A stretch of 64,000 nucleotides of DNA from an uncultured Oscillospiraceae bacterium (GCA_900539195.1 UQBC01000007.1:18114-82113); one strand, 5' to 3'. Counted from the stretch's first letter, positions 34,727 to 44,065 are shown. Numbers and translations are program-made. Notes: a model not told the origin generated them from the sequence alone.

Positions 34727-35404
34727 TTACTTGTTTATACGTTTGTCTGCCTTGCGTGCTATCAGCATACCGAGCTCCTGAATAAGCTGTACTATGATAA
34801 CCGTGAGCAGAACGCATATCCACACAATATCGTTATTGAAACGCTGATAACCGAATGAAATAGCTATCATACCAAGTCCGCCGCCGCCTATCGTTCCTGC
34901 CATTGCCGAGTAGCCGAGAATGGTTACAAGGGAAATGACTGCGCCGACCATGAGAGCGGGCTTTGCTTCGGGGATAAGCACCTTGTATATTATTCTGAAT
35001 GTTGAGCTGCCCATTGCCTGAGCCGCTTCAATAACGCCTTTGTCGACCTCTTTGAAAGAGGATTCTGTCATTCTTGCCACATAAGGTATAGCCGCTATAA
35101 CGAGCATTACTATCATTGCCTTATTGCCAAGACTTGTTCCGACAATAACCTTTGCCGCCGGTAAGCAGGCAACCATCAGAATGATGAACGGGATACTGCG
35201 GAAGATGTTTACTAAAATACCGATTATTTTGTTTAGCCACGGGATAGGGTGGATTCCGTCCTTATCCGTCACTGTAAGCAGTACGCCTATCGGAAGTCCG
35301 AAAACGTAAGCTATGAACGAAGAGATGAACGTTAAGTATATCGTTTCCCATATACCCTGTAAAAGTACGCCTTTATCCCACAGCTGTATAAGATCGTCTG
35401 ACAT
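34727..35404 (-). CDS. metI: Methionine ABC transporter permease MetI
   Basis: 225-residue inner-membrane permease with five predicted helices and the EAA loop EAAQAMGSSTFRIIYKVLIPEA that docks on the ATPase. FRSIPFIILMV and GGGGLGMIAISFGYQRF are typical of MetI. Placed between metN (12 bp upstream) and metQ. Confidence 0.94.
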   Translation of the reverse strand: MSDDLIQLWDKGVLLQGIWETIYLTFISSFIAYVFGLPIGVLLTVTDKDGIHPIPWLNKIIGILVNIFRSIPFIILMVACLPAAKVIVGTSLGNKAMIVMLVIAAIPYVARMTESSFKEVDKGVIEAAQAMGSSTFRIIYKVLIPEAKPALMVGAVISLVTILGYSAMAGTIGGGGLGMIAISFGYQRFNNDIVWICVLLTVIIVQLIQELGMLIARKADKRINK

Positions 35405-35416
35405 TTTTCTTCCCCC

Positions 35417-36403
35417 TTACACCTGTGAATAGGTAACGCTGTTGGCTTTAAGATATGCTGTTATCTTTTCTGTCGATGCATCGTCATCGGGCAGCTGTAC
35501 CAGAATCTGACCGTATGCCTTGCCGTCAATGTCCTTTGTATCTGCGTGAAGAATATTGACGGGAGTGTTGCATTTTAATATCATATCGGATAACAGCGAC
35601 TTTGAAGAATTTTCACCGTTGTAGATAATTCTTATCTTCTTTCCGTGTTCGCTTGTAACCGGAAGCTCGCCTTGCGGCATGATAAGCTTTCTTGCTATAT
35701 CAGACTTCGGATTTGCAAATACCGTTCTTACATCGCCTATCTCTGCGACCGTGCTGTTATCAAGCACTGCGACCCTGTCGCATATACTGTCTATTACCTT
35801 CATTTCGTGAGTTATCACTATTATGGTAACTCCGAGTGTGCGGTTGATTTTTTTAAGAAGCTCAAGCACCGACCTTGTTGTGTCGGGGTCAAGTGCGCTT
35901 GTTGCCTCGTCGCACAGAAGATAGTGCGTTTTTGCGGCGAGCGCTCTTGCTATCGCTACTCTCTGCTTCTGTCCTCCCGAAAGCTGTGACGGATACGCCT
36001 TCGCTTTATCGGAAAGTCCTACAAGCTCAAGCAGGCTTTCGGCTCTCTTTACAGCGTCTGCCTTTTTCATACCTGCGATCTCAAGCGGATAACAGATGTT
36101 CTTTATTACGTTTCGCTGTGCGAGAAGATTAAAGCCCTGAAATACCATTCCTATGTTTTGTCTTGTTTTAAGAAGCTCTTTTGTTTTAAGGCTTCCAAGC
36201 TCCTTGCCGTCTATTATTACCTGTCCCGAGGTTGGGCGCTCAAGGTAATTTATACAGCGGACGAGTGTACTTTTGCCGGCTCCCGAAAGTCCGATGATAC
36301 CGAATATCTCTCCGTCGTTTATTGTTATATTGATATCTTTTATCGCAGTAACGCTGCCTTTCGAGGTGCGGTACGTCTTTTCAAGGTTTTTAAGCTCTAT
36401 CAT
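35417..36403 (-). CDS. metN: Methionine ABC transporter ATP-binding protein MetN
   Basis: 328 residues. Walker A GLSGAGKST, signature LSGGQKQR and Walker B LLCDEATSALD are intact. Residues about 250-328 are the NIL (ACT-like) domain that binds methionine and mediates trans-inhibition of transport. ATG 36403 is preferred to an ATG 12 nt upstream because GGGAGG then lies at the right distance. The RBS begins just 4-5 nt beyond the U-tract of the leader terminator, so readthrough there decides expression. Confidence 0.94.
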   Translation of the reverse strand: MIELKNLEKTYRTSKGSVTAIKDINITINDGEIFGIIGLSGAGKSTLVRCINYLERPTSGQVIIDGKELGSLKTKELLKTRQNIGMVFQGFNLLAQRNVIKNICYPLEIAGMKKADAVKRAESLLELVGLSDKAKAYPSQLSGGQKQRVAIARALAAKTHYLLCDEATSALDPDTTRSVLELLKKINRTLGVTIIVITHEMKVIDSICDRVAVLDNSTVAEIGDVRTVFANPKSDIARKLIMPQGELPVTSEHGKKIRIIYNGENSSKSLLSDMILKCNTPVNILHADTKDIDGKAYGQILVQLPDDDASTEKITAYLKANSVTYSQV

Positions 36404-36415
36404 ATATCCTCCCAT

Positions 36416-36445
36416 AAAAATAACGGACGTTTATTTTACGTCCGT
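36416..36445 (-). terminator. Leader terminator (attenuator) of metNIQ
   Basis: Minus strand ACGGACGT (36445-36438), 7-nt loop, ACGTCCGT (36430-36423), then TATTTTT. An intrinsic terminator placed between a leader peptide stop and the metN RBS has no use except attenuation. Its 5' arm can alternatively pair with TACGTCTGT inside the leader ORF (36492-36484). Confidence 0.75.
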
Positions 36446-36466
36446 GCGTTTGAATATCCGACAGGC

Positions 36467-36544
36467 TCAGACTTTCTTTCGGGACAGACGTATTATATTA
36501 TTTGCACACATTCGCATTTTATTGTTTGCGGTTGTCGGTTTCAT
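36467..36544 (-). CDS. metNIQ leader peptide (25 aa)
   Basis: A 25-codon ORF, ATG 36544-36542 to TGA 36469-36467, with AAAGGGG about 8 nt upstream. Begins MKPTTANNK, then Met-Arg-Met-Cys at codons 10-13 and a basic C-terminus. Methionine and cysteine codons side by side in front of a methionine transporter fit a ribosome-sensing leader. Codons 18-21 (ATA CGT CTG TCC) contain the antiterminator arm. Not a gene that standard annotation would keep, but its context is coherent. Confidence 0.6.
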   Translation of the reverse strand: MKPTTANNKMRMCANNIIRLSRKKV

Positions 36545-36575
36545 CCGGTCAGCCCCTTTCGTTTTCGTTGTTATG

Positions 36576-36604
36576 AGTATAACATATTAAACCTACGTTG
36601 TCAA
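36576..36604 (-). promoter_or_regulatory. metNIQ promoter
   Basis: Minus strand TTGACA (36604-36599), 17 bp, TATACT (36581-36576), extended by TGT. Start of transcription about 36569, giving a leader of about 165 nt before metN. Confidence 0.8.
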
Positions 36605-36703
36605 TAGGTTTTGTGGATTTAGTTTGTCGAAAATAATTGCACAATCCTTATCACTTTTGTAGGTTTTGTATAAACGAGGCTGAAATAAATATTACGGTAA
36701 TTA

Positions 36704-36745
36704 TTGACTTTTAAGAAGAGGTGTGTTATAATTGAGTAAACTCAA
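36704..36745 (+). promoter_or_regulatory. Promoter and operator of the tetR-surface protein operon
   Basis: TTGACT (36704-36709), 17 bp, TATAAT (36727-36732). A TTGAGT-AA-ACTCAA inverted repeat (36732-36745) overlaps the end of the -10 and probable start site, suited to repression by the TetR protein encoded next. Confidence 0.7.
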
Positions 36746-36792
36746 GACTAAACTGTTGATTATAATACTGAGGCTGATAAGGAGGATACAAA

Positions 36793-37497
36793 TTGAAGGG
36801 ATTACAGCCAAAGGGCATAGCAAGACGGAATAAGATGCTGCTTGCGGCTATTCAGTTATTTTTAGAGCAGGGGTACGAAAAGACAACCACTGCACAGATA
36901 GCAAGGGCAGCAGGAATGTCACCGACATCGTTCTTTGCGGCATTTGAAAATAAGGAAGCGTTGCTTCTGACGCTAACACAGATCATGTTTGAAAATCAGT
37001 TTGCAAAGGCAAGGGCATTCGCAAAGGATATGGAGCCGCTCATGGTGTACTGCCTTGAAACGTCATTGCAGATATATATAACCGAGCTGTCCGAGCCGCT
37101 GAGGGAGATATATGTAATGGCGTATACCCTGCCAAGCACTACGGAATACATTTTAAAAAGTACAGCCGTACAGATAAAGGCTATATTCTCGCCGTTTATG
37201 CCGGAAGCGGAGGATAAGGATTTCTACGAGATGGATATAGCGTCGGGAAGTATCATGCGTGGCTTTATGGCAAAGAAGTGCGACATATACTTCACGGTGC
37301 CAAAGAAGATAAGCCGTTTTCTTGAGTGTTGTCTTAAGCTGTATGATGTGCCTAAGGAAAAACGTGCGAGCCTTATAGAAGCTGTACTTGCGTTTGATCT
37401 GCACTCGGTAGCAAAAAGACTTATAGATGAGATAATCGCAAAAGCGGAAACAGGGCTTGAAAAAGCAATCGAAAGTACGATAAACGAAAACGGATAA
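36793..37497 (+). CDS. TetR/AcrR family transcriptional regulator
   Basis: 234 residues from a TTG start (GGAGG 7 nt upstream). N-terminal HTH: KGIARRNKMLLAAIQLFLEQGYEKTT...-type segment with ARAAGMSPTSFFAAFENKEALL as recognition helix and TetR signature. The C-terminal ligand-binding domain is all-helical. Just 15 bp before the giant surface protein gene, so it probably represses or controls that gene and itself. Ligand unknown. Confidence 0.88.
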   Translation: MKGLQPKGIARRNKMLLAAIQLFLEQGYEKTTTAQIARAAGMSPTSFFAAFENKEALLLTLTQIMFENQFAKARAFAKDMEPLMVYCLETSLQIYITELSEPLREIYVMAYTLPSTTEYILKSTAVQIKAIFSPFMPEAEDKDFYEMDIASGSIMRGFMAKKCDIYFTVPKKISRFLECCLKLYDVPKEKRASLIEAVLAFDLHSVAKRLIDEIIAKAETGLEKAIESTINENG

Positions 37498-37512
37498 TTA
37501 CGGAGGTGGGTT

Positions 37513-40500
37513 ATGTTCAGAAAGATGAAAACAAGGAAAAGGCTGGCGGCGTTAATAACGCTCATCACGCTGTTTGCGTTTTCAAGCGTGATGACGGTTA
37601 TGACGGCGGCGCAGGAAGCGTCGCTTGTATCCGTAACGCTTACTACGGACAAGGAGAGTTATGAAGAAGGGGAAAACGTTAATATTGCTCTTACGGTGAA
37701 GAACGGCAATATTTACGGGATTGATAAGGTAAAGTCTGAAATCGGATTGCCGGATGGACTTACACTGAAGAAGGGTGAACTTACCGACGGTGAATATACA
37801 CTTGCGGCGGGAGAGAGCAGGTCAAATGAGATAACGGCTTATATAGAGAAAGCCTCAAAGCCCGGCGATACTACCGACCCTGTAAATCCCGGCAATCCCG
37901 AAACGGACGGTTCTCTGTGTCCACTGTGGCTGACGCTGAGCATTTTATCGGGCGGTACTCTTGTCGCACTCGGTATAAAGAAGAAACACGGCAAGAAGAT
38001 ATTGTCACTGTTCTTATGTGCTGTAATCTCGCTGACTGCACTTCCGACAGATGTATTTGCAGACGAGATCATAATGCCGAATGCAAGCGGAAGTGTTACG
38101 GCAAGTAAGGACATAACCGTAAACGGTGCTAAAAAGACGATAACCGCAGAGGTTACATATAACGAGAATAAGCCCGCTGAAGAAGAGGTCACAGTGACCT
38201 TTGATGCTGGTGACGGTACACCGGTAGCCCCGATAACTTTAAAGAAGGGCAAAACGATAAGCAAACTTCCCGAATCATTCGGTGCGGGCAAGGCGTTTAT
38301 GGGCTGGTTTACCGATACGGCATTAACAAACGAGCTGTTTACCAATACTCCGATAAACGAGGATATGACCGTATATGCCTCGTTTGTGGAATCTGCCGAT
38401 GATTTCCAATCAGGCGTGAGAACCACCTACTATGTGGAGGACTGTGCGGAATATCAGCCGATCACGCTTATATGTGACGAAGAAATAACGGCAGATAATG
38501 TATGGGAGTATATCACCTTATTTGCGTATACGGGTGATACTCCGGAAAATTTCGTTGTAACATCAAACGAGAAGGATGAATATACACTCGTTCCCGAAAC
38601 CGCATACACAGCCGGCTGTATGTACCGTATGACAGCAGCCGAGGGAGTTACATTCAAGGGCCTTGACGATACGGTAAACGAGTATACATTCAAGATATAC
38701 AAAGAGCAGACTAATATAATCGAGGTCAGGGACAATATCAAGTATCTCGATAAAGCCAAGCTGTTCGCTACGGATAAAACCGATGAGTATATGGTTCAGG
38801 CGGATTATTTTGAAGAAAATTCTCTTGCTGTGGGCGATGTGCTTTGCATTGACAACGGCACGAAGAATTTTACCGAAAACTGCCTGTTTGTAAAAATTAC
38901 AGATACAATAAAGGACAGAAACATTTACTACATTCAGACAGCCGATTGCGAAGCGGAAGATGTTTATGACAATGTTGATGTTTATTTTGTCGAGCCTGCA
39001 AAAAACAAGTTCCTTGAGGAGCAGATCGACACCGAGGCAATAGCGGAAGAAGTAAAGAACAGCGAGGGCGTACAGCAGCTGAACCTTGTGCTTGCGGCAC
39101 TGCTTGCCGAGGATGAAACCGTAAACGAGATAATGGAGGGCGAGCCGCTTGTTACCGATACAGTAACCGCCACTGCTTATGCCGCTTCGGACGATGACAG
39201 ATTAAAGGATTTCTCGGACTATTCACGTCCTAAAGAGGATACGCTCAAGAGCATCGCCGCAAGTCTTGCTATCGGTCTTTCCGTATCCGTAAAGGTCGGT
39301 GAAGCAGAAAATGATAACTTTACTACCGTTAATCCGGATTACTGGTCGGTCATTACATTCGAGTTGAATTATAAGACTACCATTAAGAAAAAACTCAAGG
39401 TAGATGCAACATTTACAGTAAGCGAATATCTTAATGTTTCATTCCAGGGCTATAATTCATTCGAATTCAAGTGGTTTGAGCTGCCTGAGCTTGAATTCAA
39501 CTATGCGGCTAATATCTATACGCAGACGGATATTGAACTTAAAGTTCTTGTCTGCTCGGTAGGCGCAAACAGCTACAGGAATATCACGAGCGAAGTCGCA
39601 AAGATGCTTGGCAGTGATGAGAAGAACGATACCGCAGGTCTTGTAAAGGATGTCAAGGATATGCTTAACAAGAAGGGCGGAGAGATAGAAATATGCCGTA
39701 TACCGTTCTTCACGGCATTTAAACCGCTGTCGCTGTTCCAGCTTAACTTTGAACTTAGCTTTGTTGTAAAGATGAATTTCGCAGGCGGTATAGGAAGTAA
39801 GTTCTCAATACTTGACGCAACGCAGGTAGGTACGCACGGCAACTCAAAGGATAAAGAGTTCAGTATGTACAAAAACAAGCTGCTCGAGGGCGACAGATAC
39901 AGCTTTGACCTTACGGTATTCGGATATGTCGGCGTCAAGATGGGCGTATCCGGACAGCTTACCGTATCGTTCACAGGACTCAGACGACTGGGCGAGGTCG
40001 GCGTTGAGGTCCAGGTAGGCGCATATCTCGATATATACGGTCTGGCAAAATATCACGTCGTCAAACCGGATCACCGATACAGTACGGTATACCGGACGCT
40101 GACAGGCGGATTCTATCTTGAAGCGGGAATTTATCTCGAAGTAAATCTTGTCGCAGAATCAAAGGTATTCAGATTGCGGCTTGAAGCACCGCTGATACCC
40201 GAAATCAAATGGCCGCTGTTCTCAATGGGCGACAAAAACCTGGTTATATGCCTTAACGATGTGACAACTCCGATATTATTCAGCTCAAACGGCACTTACT
40301 GGGGAGAAGTCGATATTGATAATCTTCCGGCAGTGTCCGCACAGACGCTTGATATTACAACAGGCGTGATAAATTACAATGCGTCTGTACCGTGGAGCAA
40401 GCTGTCGATGAATGTTTCGGGCGAAGGCTTCAGAATGCTCTATGACAGGAGAGGAACATTTATCCGTTACGAGCAGCCATTCAGTATGTCCGGCTTCTAC

Positions 40501-43500
40501 AAGAACAGTACAGCCGAAGGTGTCGGTCAGATACACTATACAGGCACGTCACTTCAGTTCACAAAGACCGCCGACCCCGAAATGAGCCTTACAAAGTCGG
40601 TAAAGGTCATCTGGTACGATGAGTCGAGAGTTAAGGAAGAGGACGTAGGCAAGATATTCACTGTCAATTTCTACAGAGAGGTTGACGGAGTTAAAACTCT
40701 TGTTGAAACAAGAAAAGTACCTGCGGGCAGTTTTGCAGGCTCTTACAATACAAATAACGCTCCCGACAGCTGGAAGTACATTGACTGCGAGTGGAAGGAC
40801 AAAGACCCGTACTTCATAGCCGTAGACCACGACAACTATGAAATAGTATACACCGCAACAAGAGCGCAGACTCTTATGGAGATGGAATACTATGATACCG
40901 TAAACAAAGAGTGGGTAGTCGAATTATGGGCGGTGAATGCCGGCGATGAACTTGAAGTACCCGATAACGCAAGTGACGAGTATATGAAGCTAAGCTCCTG
41001 GCACGCAACCTACGGAGTACCGTTCGGTTTTGAAAAGATGTATAAGTATGCCGGAAATAAGCTGAGAGCGATAGACTCCGGATGCCGCAAGGATTACTAT
41101 ACAAGCGGTCAGCCTACAGATAAACCGCTTTACAAGGTTACGGGCAACACCCAGAGAGCGGCTTCCGAAAACTTCTATTTCAATCATCACAACGACTATA
41201 AGAAGGTTGCGCTCCACTTCAGTGCAAATTACGACAGAGCGCTGATGAACGTAACGTACAATTATTATGATTATAACGGCAATAAGAAGTCTACAACCGT
41301 AAAGACACCTTACGGCACAAGACCGGAATTCTTCCTGTCCAGCTGGCCTTACGGTAAGACATTCATGGGCTACAGTCCTGACGGCGGCAAAACCGTATAC
41401 GACGCTGATACCGTATATTCGGAGAATTTGCCTTATGTATATGAGGATGTAACATATGATGCGGTTTACGAAGCCGGAATATTCGATGTTGAGATACAGT
41501 ATTACGATGACACAGCCCGTGAATTCAAGACATATAAGACGCTGAAAATAGAGGGCGGCTCAAAGGTGCCTCAGTCGGTATTTGACGAGGCGTGGAGCAA
41601 GAGCAACTGGCAGGAGGGTACAACGATACAGTTCATCGACTGGAGCGATGTATACCTGAGTGAAGAATACGGCGATGCTTACCTCAATGAGTTTATACCC
41701 GACAAGACGCTCATTTACAAGAGTATTATACTCCGTCCGAGGTTCAAACGTAATGTTACAATTAAGCTGGACGCAGGTGACGGCAGACTGATATTTGAAG
41801 AAAGCAAAGAGTTCAAGAGCTACAGTCAGGATAAATACGAGGTAGAAATTTCACGTTGGGCAACCAAGGATGCCGACAAGTACAACGATTATCAGCCTAC
41901 AGGCTGGAAGGACAGCACTACAGGCAAGATATACGCCTTAGGTCAGACGGTTAAGCTCGATTATTCGACAACGCTGACAGCAATCTATCAAGCTACGCCC
42001 AAGACCTATACGGTAAATGTATCCACACCGTACGGTGCACTTCTGAACGGAGAAAAGACCGATAAATTCAGCGGCGGATATGATGATTATCTCGCATTCG
42101 TTGAAAAGTACAACAATTATACTCCTGCCGATGTCGAGGGCGAGGGATATACTCTCGTGTTCAAGGGTTCATCAAGCAAAGCGTCCGAGGACGGTCTGAC
42201 GCTTGATATAGTCTTTGGCAACTGGCAGAAGAATGTTCACAAGCACACATTAAAGCTTGATGCAAACGGCGGTAAGCTGACAGGAAGCAATGAACGCACG
42301 GCGGATTACGGTACTCAGATCAAGCTGTCGGATATGGCTGAAGCGTCAAAGACGGACGACCTGAGAGATTATATCTTCGGCGGCTGGAAGGACGAGGATG
42401 GAAATATCTACGGCGCTGACGATATAATAACGCTGACTAAGGATACGACATTGACAGCAGTATGGACAGACGGTGCATACAAGGAATACACGATAACCTT
42501 TGTCCTCGATAGTAAGACGATAAAAAGAGTGACCTATCACTATGGCGATGCACTTCCCGTATTTGACGCACCAAAAGAAGCAGACGGATATATCTTCGGC
42601 GGCTGGTCGTGGTACGGCACTGAGGGTGCATTATCCAGACAACCCGACACGATGCCTGCGTCAACGCTTACTGCAATAGGTACGACCACAAAGTGTTATA
42701 TATCTTACGAATTTGACGGTACGGTATACGGCACAAAGGAGGTTGGCAAGATAGGCGATACGATAACCCTTATCGCAAAGCCGACAAAGGATTATTACGA
42801 TGTGACCGAATGGTCTGCAGACGGTATCACTGTAACAGACGGCAAGTTTGTAATGCCTGCTCACGATGTTATATTCAAGGCAACCTCATCGCCCAGGTTC
42901 TATAATGTCAATATGACGGTTGACGGAAGCATAAGCTCCGACAGCCCGATGAAAGCACAGTATATGAGTACAGTAACGCTTCCCGAACCTCCCAAAAAGA
43001 GCGGCTATACTTACTACTGGCAGTCCGATGATGTTGATATTTATGAAGAAAACGGCGAATACAAGTTTACAATGCCTCATAACGATGTAAGCGTTGAGTG
43101 CGTTTACACAACGGCAACCTACAACGTCTACTATATGATAGACGGCGAAGCAACGCCGTATAGGACTATCACCGATGTCCCTGTAGGCAAGGAAATGTTC
43201 GCTTATATCGACCCGCCGCGCAAGGAAGGCTATCTGTTCAACGAAAAGTGGATATGCACGGACGCTTCTCTTGTGAATAAGGAAGGCAGATACACAATGC
43301 CCGACAGAGATGTTTACTTCTGTGGAAGATTCGCCAAGAACGATGACACTATGGTTATGCTCGGCGTAGAGGTGTATGTTGACGGCAATCCGGAAACGCA
43401 TTATATGCTTTACACAAACAGAGGCGAAACCGTAACGCTCCCCGATATATTCATGGACGGATATACAAAGTCATACGAAAGCGACACGCTGACAGTCACA

Positions 43501-43575
43501 AACGGAAATGTCGCAATTCCGACAGGCGACGATGTCTTTGAGGTATCGCTCAGGATAAATTTCACCAAAAGCTGA
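37513..43575 (+). CDS. Giant secreted/surface protein with InlB-type repeats (2020 aa)
   Basis: 2020 residues. Residues 1-30 are a signal peptide, then a small Ig-like domain with a Pro/Thr/Asp/Gly linker (about 30-135). Next comes an internal hydrophobic stretch followed by KKKHGKK (about 138-160), shaped like a sortase-type anchor tail, and directly a second signal-peptide-like segment ending in LPTDVFA (about 161-182). After this follow InlB/Listeria-Bacteroides repeats (VTFDAGDGTPVAP..., LKLDANGGKLTG..., ITFVLDSKTIKRV..., FGGWKDEDGNIY), a large helix-poor central region (500-1000) and several GGW/GYxFxxxW repeats toward the C-terminus. The true C-terminus has no LPxTG motif or membrane tail. 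Probably adhesive or polymer-binding. AGGT RBS; no frameshift seen. Confidence 0.78.
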   Translation: MFRKMKTRKRLAALITLITLFAFSSVMTVMTAAQEASLVSVTLTTDKESYEEGENVNIALTVKNGNIYGIDKVKSEIGLPDGLTLKKGELTDGEYTLAAGESRSNEITAYIEKASKPGDTTDPVNPGNPETDGSLCPLWLTLSILSGGTLVALGIKKKHGKKILSLFLCAVISLTALPTDVFADEIIMPNASGSVTASKDITVNGAKKTITAEVTYNENKPAEEEVTVTFDAGDGTPVAPITLKKGKTISKLPESFGAGKAFMGWFTDTALTNELFTNTPINEDMTVYASFVESADDFQSGVRTTYYVEDCAEYQPITLICDEEITADNVWEYITLFAYTGDTPENFVVTSNEKDEYTLVPETAYTAGCMYRMTAAEGVTFKGLDDTVNEYTFKIYKEQTNIIEVRDNIKYLDKAKLFATDKTDEYMVQADYFEENSLAVGDVLCIDNGTKNFTENCLFVKITDTIKDRNIYYIQTADCEAEDVYDNVDVYFVEPAKNKFLEEQIDTEAIAEEVKNSEGVQQLNLVLAALLAEDETVNEIMEGEPLVTDTVTATAYAASDDDRLKDFSDYSRPKEDTLKSIAASLAIGLSVSVKVGEAENDNFTTVNPDYWSVITFELNYKTTIKKKLKVDATFTVSEYLNVSFQGYNSFEFKWFELPELEFNYAANIYTQTDIELKVLVCSVGANSYRNITSEVAKMLGSDEKNDTAGLVKDVKDMLNKKGGEIEICRIPFFTAFKPLSLFQLNFELSFVVKMNFAGGIGSKFSILDATQVGTHGNSKDKEFSMYKNKLLEGDRYSFDLTVFGYVGVKMGVSGQLTVSFTGLRRLGEVGVEVQVGAYLDIYGLAKYHVVKPDHRYSTVYRTLTGGFYLEAGIYLEVNLVAESKVFRLRLEAPLIPEIKWPLFSMGDKNLVICLNDVTTPILFSSNGTYWGEVDIDNLPAVSAQTLDITTGVINYNASVPWSKLSMNVSGEGFRMLYDRRGTFIRYEQPFSMSGFYKNSTAEGVGQIHYTGTSLQFTKTADPEMSLTKSVKVIWYDESRVKEEDVGKIFTVNFYREVDGVKTLVETRKVPAGSFAGSYNTNNAPDSWKYIDCEWKDKDPYFIAVDHDNYEIVYTATRAQTLMEMEYYDTVNKEWVVELWAVNAGDELEVPDNASDEYMKLSSWHATYGVPFGFEKMYKYAGNKLRAIDSGCRKDYYTSGQPTDKPLYKVTGNTQRAASENFYFNHHNDYKKVALHFSANYDRALMNVTYNYYDYNGNKKSTTVKTPYGTRPEFFLSSWPYGKTFMGYSPDGGKTVYDADTVYSENLPYVYEDVTYDAVYEAGIFDVEIQYYDDTAREFKTYKTLKIEGGSKVPQSVFDEAWSKSNWQEGTTIQFIDWSDVYLSEEYGDAYLNEFIPDKTLIYKSIILRPRFKRNVTIKLDAGDGRLIFEESKEFKSYSQDKYEVEISRWATKDADKYNDYQPTGWKDSTTGKIYALGQTVKLDYSTTLTAIYQATPKTYTVNVSTPYGALLNGEKTDKFSGGYDDYLAFVEKYNNYTPADVEGEGYTLVFKGSSSKASEDGLTLDIVFGNWQKNVHKHTLKLDANGGKLTGSNERTADYGTQIKLSDMAEASKTDDLRDYIFGGWKDEDGNIYGADDIITLTKDTTLTAVWTDGAYKEYTITFVLDSKTIKRVTYHYGDALPVFDAPKEADGYIFGGWSWYGTEGALSRQPDTMPASTLTAIGTTTKCYISYEFDGTVYGTKEVGKIGDTITLIAKPTKDYYDVTEWSADGITVTDGKFVMPAHDVIFKATSSPRFYNVNMTVDGSISSDSPMKAQYMSTVTLPEPPKKSGYTYYWQSDDVDIYEENGEYKFTMPHNDVSVECVYTTATYNVYYMIDGEATPYRTITDVPVGKEMFAYIDPPRKEGYLFNEKWICTDASLVNKEGRYTMPDRDVYFCGRFAKNDDTMVMLGVEVYVDGNPETHYMLYTNRGETVTLPDIFMDGYTKSYESDTLTVTNGNVAIPTGDDVFEVSLRINFTKS

Positions 43576-43607
43576 GAAGCTATGGATAAAAGCCAAATAA
43601 GAACATA

Positions 43608-43633
43608 CAGCCCCGACCGCAAGGTCGGGGCTG
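43608..43633 (+). terminator. Terminator of the surface protein gene
   Basis: CAGCCCCGACC/GGTCGGGGCTG, 11-bp perfect stem with GCAA tetraloop, followed by TTGAATTGT. Strong stem, weak U-tract. Confidence 0.7.
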
Positions 43634-43656
43634 TTGAATTGTAAATAAAAAAGCAC

Positions 43657-43707
43657 TTGACAAATACCCTGAGGGGGTATATAATAAAAAATACCCCGTG
43701 AGGGTAT
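43657..43707 (+). promoter_or_regulatory. Copper-regulated promoter with two CsoR-type operators
   Basis: TTGACA (43657-43662), 17 bp, TATAAT (43680-43685). The first GC-centred palindrome ATACCCTGAGGGGGTAT (43664-43680) fills the spacer; a second, ATACCCCGTGAGGGTAT (43691-43707), lies over the start site. These match the TACCC...GGGTA form of CsoR operators. Apo-CsoR should block the promoter until Cu(I) binds. Confidence 0.85.
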
Positions 43708-43741
43708 ATTAAAGCTACAGCAAAAATTCAGAGGTAAAGCT

Positions 43742-44065
43742 ATGAGTGAAAATAAAACATCGGTAAAAAAAGTCTGTCCGTGCTGTCAGAAGCATACCGT
43801 AAGGGACGAAAAGCACAGAAAAGCGCTTCTCAACCGTCTAAAACGCATAGAGGGACAGGTGCGCGGGATTGAGGCTATGATCGAAAATGACGCTTATTGC
43901 AACGATGTACTTATCCAGTCTGCCGCAGTCAACGCCGCAATGAACGCTTTCAATAAAGAACTTCTTGCAAGTCATATCAGAGGTTGTGTTGCAAGAGATA
44001 TAAGAGAGGGCAGGGACGAGGTTATAGACGAGCTTGTCGCAACTCTGCAAAAGCTGATGAAGTAA
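43742..44065 (+). CDS. csoR: CsoR-type copper-sensing repressor
   Basis: 107-residue all-helical DUF156 protein. Cys53, His78 and Cys82 (AYCNDVL...SHIRGC) form the W-x-Cys, His-x3-Cys Cu(I) site of CsoR. An N-terminal tail with CPCC (12-15) adds four extra cysteines/near-cysteines (C12, C14, C15), more than in the founding family members. Directly upstream of copA with two operators in the promoter, so it controls the operon by derepression on copper. Confidence 0.93.
   Translation: MSENKTSVKKVCPCCQKHTVRDEKHRKALLNRLKRIEGQVRGIEAMIENDAYCNDVLIQSAAVNAAMNAFNKELLASHIRGCVARDIREGRDEVIDELVATLQKLMK

Noticed and set aside
36416..36600. SAM riboswitch (S-box) or T-box in front of metN
   Set aside because: Neither the S-box core nor a T-box antiterminator sequence is recognisable in the minus-strand leader. 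The leader instead has an ORF and a simple terminator.
37513..43575. LPxTG sortase anchor at the end of the 2020-aa protein
   Set aside because: The C-terminus ends in RINFTKS with no LPxTG, hydrophobic tail or basic cluster; only the internal segment near residues 138-160 is anchor-like.
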